Below are positions 7,254 to 8,650 of a DNA stretch of 8,650 nt, in pieces. Source of the DNA: CACZQA01 sp050943615 (GTDB lineage: Bacteria; Actinomycetota; Coriobacteriia; Coriobacteriales; QAMH01); contig JBMNPN010000083.1 in assembly GCA_050943615.1 (NCBI GenBank), positions 1 through 8,650 on the forward strand, in the 5' to 3' direction. Numbering within the stretch: the stretch's first letter is position 1; each line of letters starts with the position of its first letter. The notes below the pieces were generated by a model, which worked only from the letters and a program-made list of their open reading frames with translations, ran no database searches and was not told where the DNA came from. Both the position numbers and the translations under genes were made by a program.

Positions 7254-7267
7254 ACTCGGACATGTCC
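7246..7267 (+). repeat. Stem-loop and palindrome at the FKBP stop / crcB-1 start
   Basis: CCGAG-TAGA-CTCGG (7246-7259) is a perfect 5-bp stem whose loop begins with the FKBP stop codon. GGACATGTCC (7258-7267) is a perfect 10-bp palindrome with the crcB-1 ATG at its centre. No clear Shine-Dalgarno lies in this gap. The structures may influence re-initiation at crcB-1, but stems this short also occur by chance. Confidence 0.35.
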
Positions 7268-7747
7268 CACTCGTCGTTTCTCGGGAAGTTCTCGTACAGC
7301 TCGCGCATCGCGCTCCTGTCCGCCATCATGGGAATGGGCTTTCTGGGAGCGTTGAGCCGGTATGCCCTTATGTACGTGCTCCCGAATGAGGGCATCTCGC
7401 TTTCCACGCTCATCATCAACGTTATCGGCTGCTATGCGCTCCCCTTTGTGAACGAGTGGCTGGGGCGCCGCCTGCATCTGCCCAAGATCTTCTGCCAGGC
7501 ACTCGGCGTCGGCTTTGTGGGGTCGTTCACGACGCTTTCTGCCATCGAGCTCAACGTCTTCAGCTTCCTGTACTTTGGAGACTACCTGAGAGCCGTACTC
7601 GAGCTTAGCATCACGGTCGTGACTACGCTTGCCGCCACCGTTGCTGGGCACTACACCTGCGAACTTCTTGCCAGACGAAGACTCAAGAAGCTGCAGTCTG
7701 CACGCGCCGAGCGCCATGGGCACATGCGGGGAAGCGATATGCGATGA
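7262..7747 (+). CDS. crcB: CrcB/Fluc fluoride ion channel, subunit 1 (N-in, C-in)
   Basis: A 161-residue membrane protein of the family that exports toxic fluoride passively as small antiparallel dimers. Four membrane segments are visible at about 16-40, 48-66, 76-103 (broken by GSFTT at 87-91) and 108-136. Family marks include GALSRY (29-34, R33), the TM2 asparagine N53 and the GFVGSFTT break of TM3. The two pore-lining Phe positions after the break appear to be L92 and I95, so this chain lacks the usual Phe pair. Lys/Arg lie at the N-terminus, in the loop at 64-75 (NEWLGRRLHLPK) and in a long basic tail from 138. By the positive-inside rule both ends are therefore cytoplasmic. The tail of about 25 residues is longer than usual. 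The start lacks a clear ribosome site, so coupling to the FKBP gene is likely. The gene overlaps crcB-2 by 4 bp. Confidence 0.93.
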   Translation: MSHSSFLGKFSYSSRIALLSAIMGMGFLGALSRYALMYVLPNEGISLSTLIINVIGCYALPFVNEWLGRRLHLPKIFCQALGVGFVGSFTTLSAIELNVFSFLYFGDYLRAVLELSITVVTTLAATVAGHYTCELLARRRLKKLQSARAERHGHMRGSDMR

Positions 7748-8127
7748 CGCTCGCCTCTATTCTCGCCGTCGGCCTCGGCGGTGCCATTGGCGCCCTGTTG
7801 CGAACCGTGGGGCGCCCCCTTGTCCAGAAGCATTTCAAGGGCACGTTCTTCTGGGGGACCTTCCTCGTGAACATGGCCGCCTGCCTGATCGGGGGCATGC
7901 TCATCCGCCTCAATCTGACAGATCCCCTGCGGGCCGCCCTGGTCACCGGTTTTCTGGGCGGGCTTTCCACTCTCTCGACCTTCAACGTCGAGGTGCTCGG
8001 CTATGCGCTCGCGCGAAAATGGGGCATGAGCGCCTTCTACCTCTTCATTACCTATGCAGCAGGACTTGCCTGCGTTGCCATTGCCTTTATGGCAACCGAC
8101 TCCGTGCTTGTCGCGTTCAACTTCTAG
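7744..8127 (+). CDS. crcB: CrcB/Fluc fluoride ion channel, subunit 2 (N-out, C-out)
   Basis: A 127-residue four-helix membrane protein, the normal length for Fluc. Family features are GLGGAIGALLR (10-20, R20), the TM2 asparagine N43 (FLVNMAACLIGG) and GFLGGLSTLSTF (69-80), the TM3 break. Of the two Phe-box positions, the first is L77 and the second keeps F80. Basic residues cluster in the first loop (R20-K32) and third loop (RKWG, 91-94), while both ends are uncharged or acidic. This predicts both ends outside, opposite to subunit 1. The two chains would then assemble as an antiparallel heterodimer, as proposed for other paired crcB genes. Translation is coupled by the ATGA overlap (7744-7747), with GGGGAAG about 10 nt upstream. 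No fluoride riboswitch is seen before either gene. Confidence 0.94.
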   Translation: MTLASILAVGLGGAIGALLRTVGRPLVQKHFKGTFFWGTFLVNMAACLIGGMLIRLNLTDPLRAALVTGFLGGLSTLSTFNVEVLGYALARKWGMSAFYLFITYAAGLACVAIAFMATDSVLVAFNF

Positions 8128-8172
8128 TTTGTTGGCTTTTGCCGTGAATTTCAGAAGGAGGCGTTTCGGGTC

Positions 8173-8199
8173 TTGCAAAGTAGTTAGGTACCGTATAAT
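8173..8199 (+). promoter_or_regulatory. Consensus-like promoter of the marR-type gene
   Basis: A perfect TATAAT at 8194-8199 is preceded by TTGCAA at 8173-8178, giving a somewhat short 15-nt spacer. Transcription would start near 8206, about 34 nt before the ATG at 8240. This is the most AT-rich stretch of the window. The rest of the 112-nt gap (8128-8239) holds no recognisable intrinsic terminator for the crcB operon, only a 3-bp GGC-TTTT-GCC stem at about 8134-8143. Confidence 0.7.
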
Positions 8200-8224
8200 C
8201 CATAAATCGTTAGGTACCTAGTTA
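8181..8224. promoter_or_regulatory. Twin GGTACC operator sites around the -10 box
   Basis: GTTAGGTACC occurs at 8183-8192 and again at 8209-8218, a 10-bp direct repeat with a 26-bp period. The second copy extends to the perfect palindrome TAGGTACCTA (8211-8220). TAGTTA also recurs, at 8181-8186 and 8219-8224. The two sites bracket the TATAAT box, the expected arrangement for a repressor that controls its own gene. MarR-family dimers bind palindromes of about this size, so the adjacent regulator is the natural candidate. That link is inferred. Confidence 0.6.
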
Positions 8225-8239
8225 TTTTTAGGAGACCAT

Positions 8240-8536
8240 ATGACTGAAGAAACCTGCACGGGCCACCATCACCCCACCTTCGACAACATCGACGAGAAGT
8301 TGATGTTTCAGCTGAGCAAGTGCTCGCGTATCATCGCACGGCATACTGGACCTCGTCGTCCAGAACCAGGACCGCAGGGTTTTGGCGGCGGATCGGGCCG
8401 TCCGGGGCATGGACCCGAGGGCGGAATGCGCCCCGGCCGCGAAGGGCATATGCCCCCCGGTGGTCCAGGTCCCGAAGCTTGCTGTCCGCCGCATCCGGGA
8501 CCTCGTGGCCCGGAAGGGATGCATGACGGGCAGATC
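8240..8536 (+). pseudogene. MarR-type transcriptional regulator, cut by an IS3-family element
   Basis: ATG at 8240 follows AGGAG (8230-8234). About 99 residues look native. An N-terminal helix (residues 17-34, DEKLMFQLSKCSRIIARH) resembles the dimerisation helix of MarR proteins. Next comes a Gly/Pro-rich stretch (about 36-93) containing several His and a Cys pair (C81-C82). It ends in GMHDGQI (93-99), matching the G-Q-x-R-x-L opening of the MarR winged-helix core. The rest of that core is missing. Past base 8536 the same frame runs to the window edge without a stop, but there it reads antisense to transposase sequence. The DNA-binding domain is therefore probably lost unless the remainder lies beyond the element. 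The family call rests on the N-terminal pattern, the GQI motif and the operator-like promoter, not on a visible HTH, so it is moderate. Confidence 0.6.
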
Positions 8537-8650
8537 GGGACTACGGACGTTTTCCTGGACACCTCAGACGGCTATGCCCCGCTCCTCGCGGAACTCCCGT
8601 ATCGTCTTCCATCCCAGCGCCTTCTTGATCTTCCCGTCGCGGTACCAGGC
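8537..8650 (-). mobile_element. End of an IS3-family insertion sequence (partial)
   Basis: The element enters from the right edge, and the transposase C-terminus occupies 8564-8650. The outer end is placed near 8537, because the regulator's reading breaks off after GQI and because the sequence beginning GGGACTACGGACG, then TTTTCCTGGACA (to about 8561), resembles IS3-family terminal repeats (TGAACTG... then TTTTCTTGGACA in many). The gap of about 27 nt between transposase stop and element end is normal for this family. The exact boundary (within about 3 bp) and the target duplication cannot be fixed without the other end. Confidence 0.6.
8564..8650 (-). CDS. IS3-family transposase (OrfB), C-terminal 28 codons
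   Basis: Read from the right edge, the frame gives AWYRDGKIKKALGWKTIREF and then REERGIAV, followed by TGA (8566-8564). The WY-x-x-x-[KR]I-K-x-x-LG-x-x-[TS] pattern followed by a short R-rich tail is typical of the extreme C-terminus of IS3-group DDE transposases, just after the catalytic Glu region. That catalytic region itself is outside the window. Whether the element is complete or active cannot be judged. Confidence 0.75.
   Translation of the reverse strand, partial: AWYRDGKIKKALGWKTIREFREERGIAV

Noticed and set aside
8340..8520. A tandem DNA repeat or CRISPR-like array in the Gly/Pro-rich coding stretch.
   Set aside because: Short GGNCCN-type echoes reflect repeated Gly-Pro codons; there is no constant repeat unit or regular spacer.
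8228..8562. Minus-strand frames of 84-98 codons across the marR-type gene.
   Set aside because: They are Pro/Gly-rich mirror images of the Gly/Pro-rich coding stretch, with no ribosome site or family match. The promoter and Shine-Dalgarno favour the + strand gene.
8537..8650. Continuation of the marR-type reading frame to the right edge as genuine protein.
   Set aside because: The frame stays open, but its sequence has no winged-helix character and the opposite strand reads as an IS3 transposase C-terminus with a proper stop.

Overview
The window is about 60% GC, with dense gene packing and mostly ATG/GTG starts behind good purine-rich ribosome sites. Gene content and protein style suggest an actinobacterium of the Coriobacteriia type (gut or oral anaerobes such as the Eggerthella/Slackia/Olsenella group). 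That placement is an inference from familiarity with the proteins, not a database match.

Layout. (1) Bases 2-865, + strand: the 3' part of a U32-family gene of the TrhP/RlhA kind (RNA hydroxylation), whose start lies outside the window. (2) Bases 855-6667, - strand: a compact four-gene operon, in transcription order a SWIM zinc-finger SNF2 helicase, a UmuC/UvrX-like Y-family DNA polymerase, a YolD-like protein and a SpoU/TrmH-family RNA methyltransferase. An extended -10 promoter lies just upstream of the helicase. The polymerase ribosome site overlaps the helicase stop codon, and yolD starts inside the end of the polymerase gene. The operon runs head-on into the U32 gene, and the two genes overlap by 11 bp next to a small perfect UUCG hairpin. 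(3) Bases 6668-6827: a divergent regulatory region. (4) Bases 6828-8127, + strand: a SlyD-like FKBP prolyl isomerase followed 8 nt later by two crcB/Fluc fluoride channel genes that overlap by ATGA. The two channel proteins have opposite predicted membrane topologies, so they probably form an antiparallel heterodimer. (5) Bases 8128-8536: a consensus-like promoter whose TATAAT box lies between two GGTACC-centred repeats, then the 5' part of a MarR-type regulator with a His/Cys-containing Gly/Pro-rich insert. (6) About 8537 to the right edge: the end of an IS3-family insertion sequence, with the last 28 codons of its transposase on the - strand. It appears to have cut the regulator gene in two.

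How the parts fit. The - strand operon looks like a DNA-damage tolerance unit: a remodelling helicase plus a clamp-binding translesion polymerase with its YolD companion. The RNA methyltransferase is a downstream passenger or partner. The + strand cassette is for fluoride efflux. The most interesting points are the broken MarR gene with its intact operator-promoter, the asymmetric Fluc pair, and the helicase/polymerase/YolD operon. No CRISPR array, tRNA, rRNA or phage module is visible. I see no wholly unknown system.
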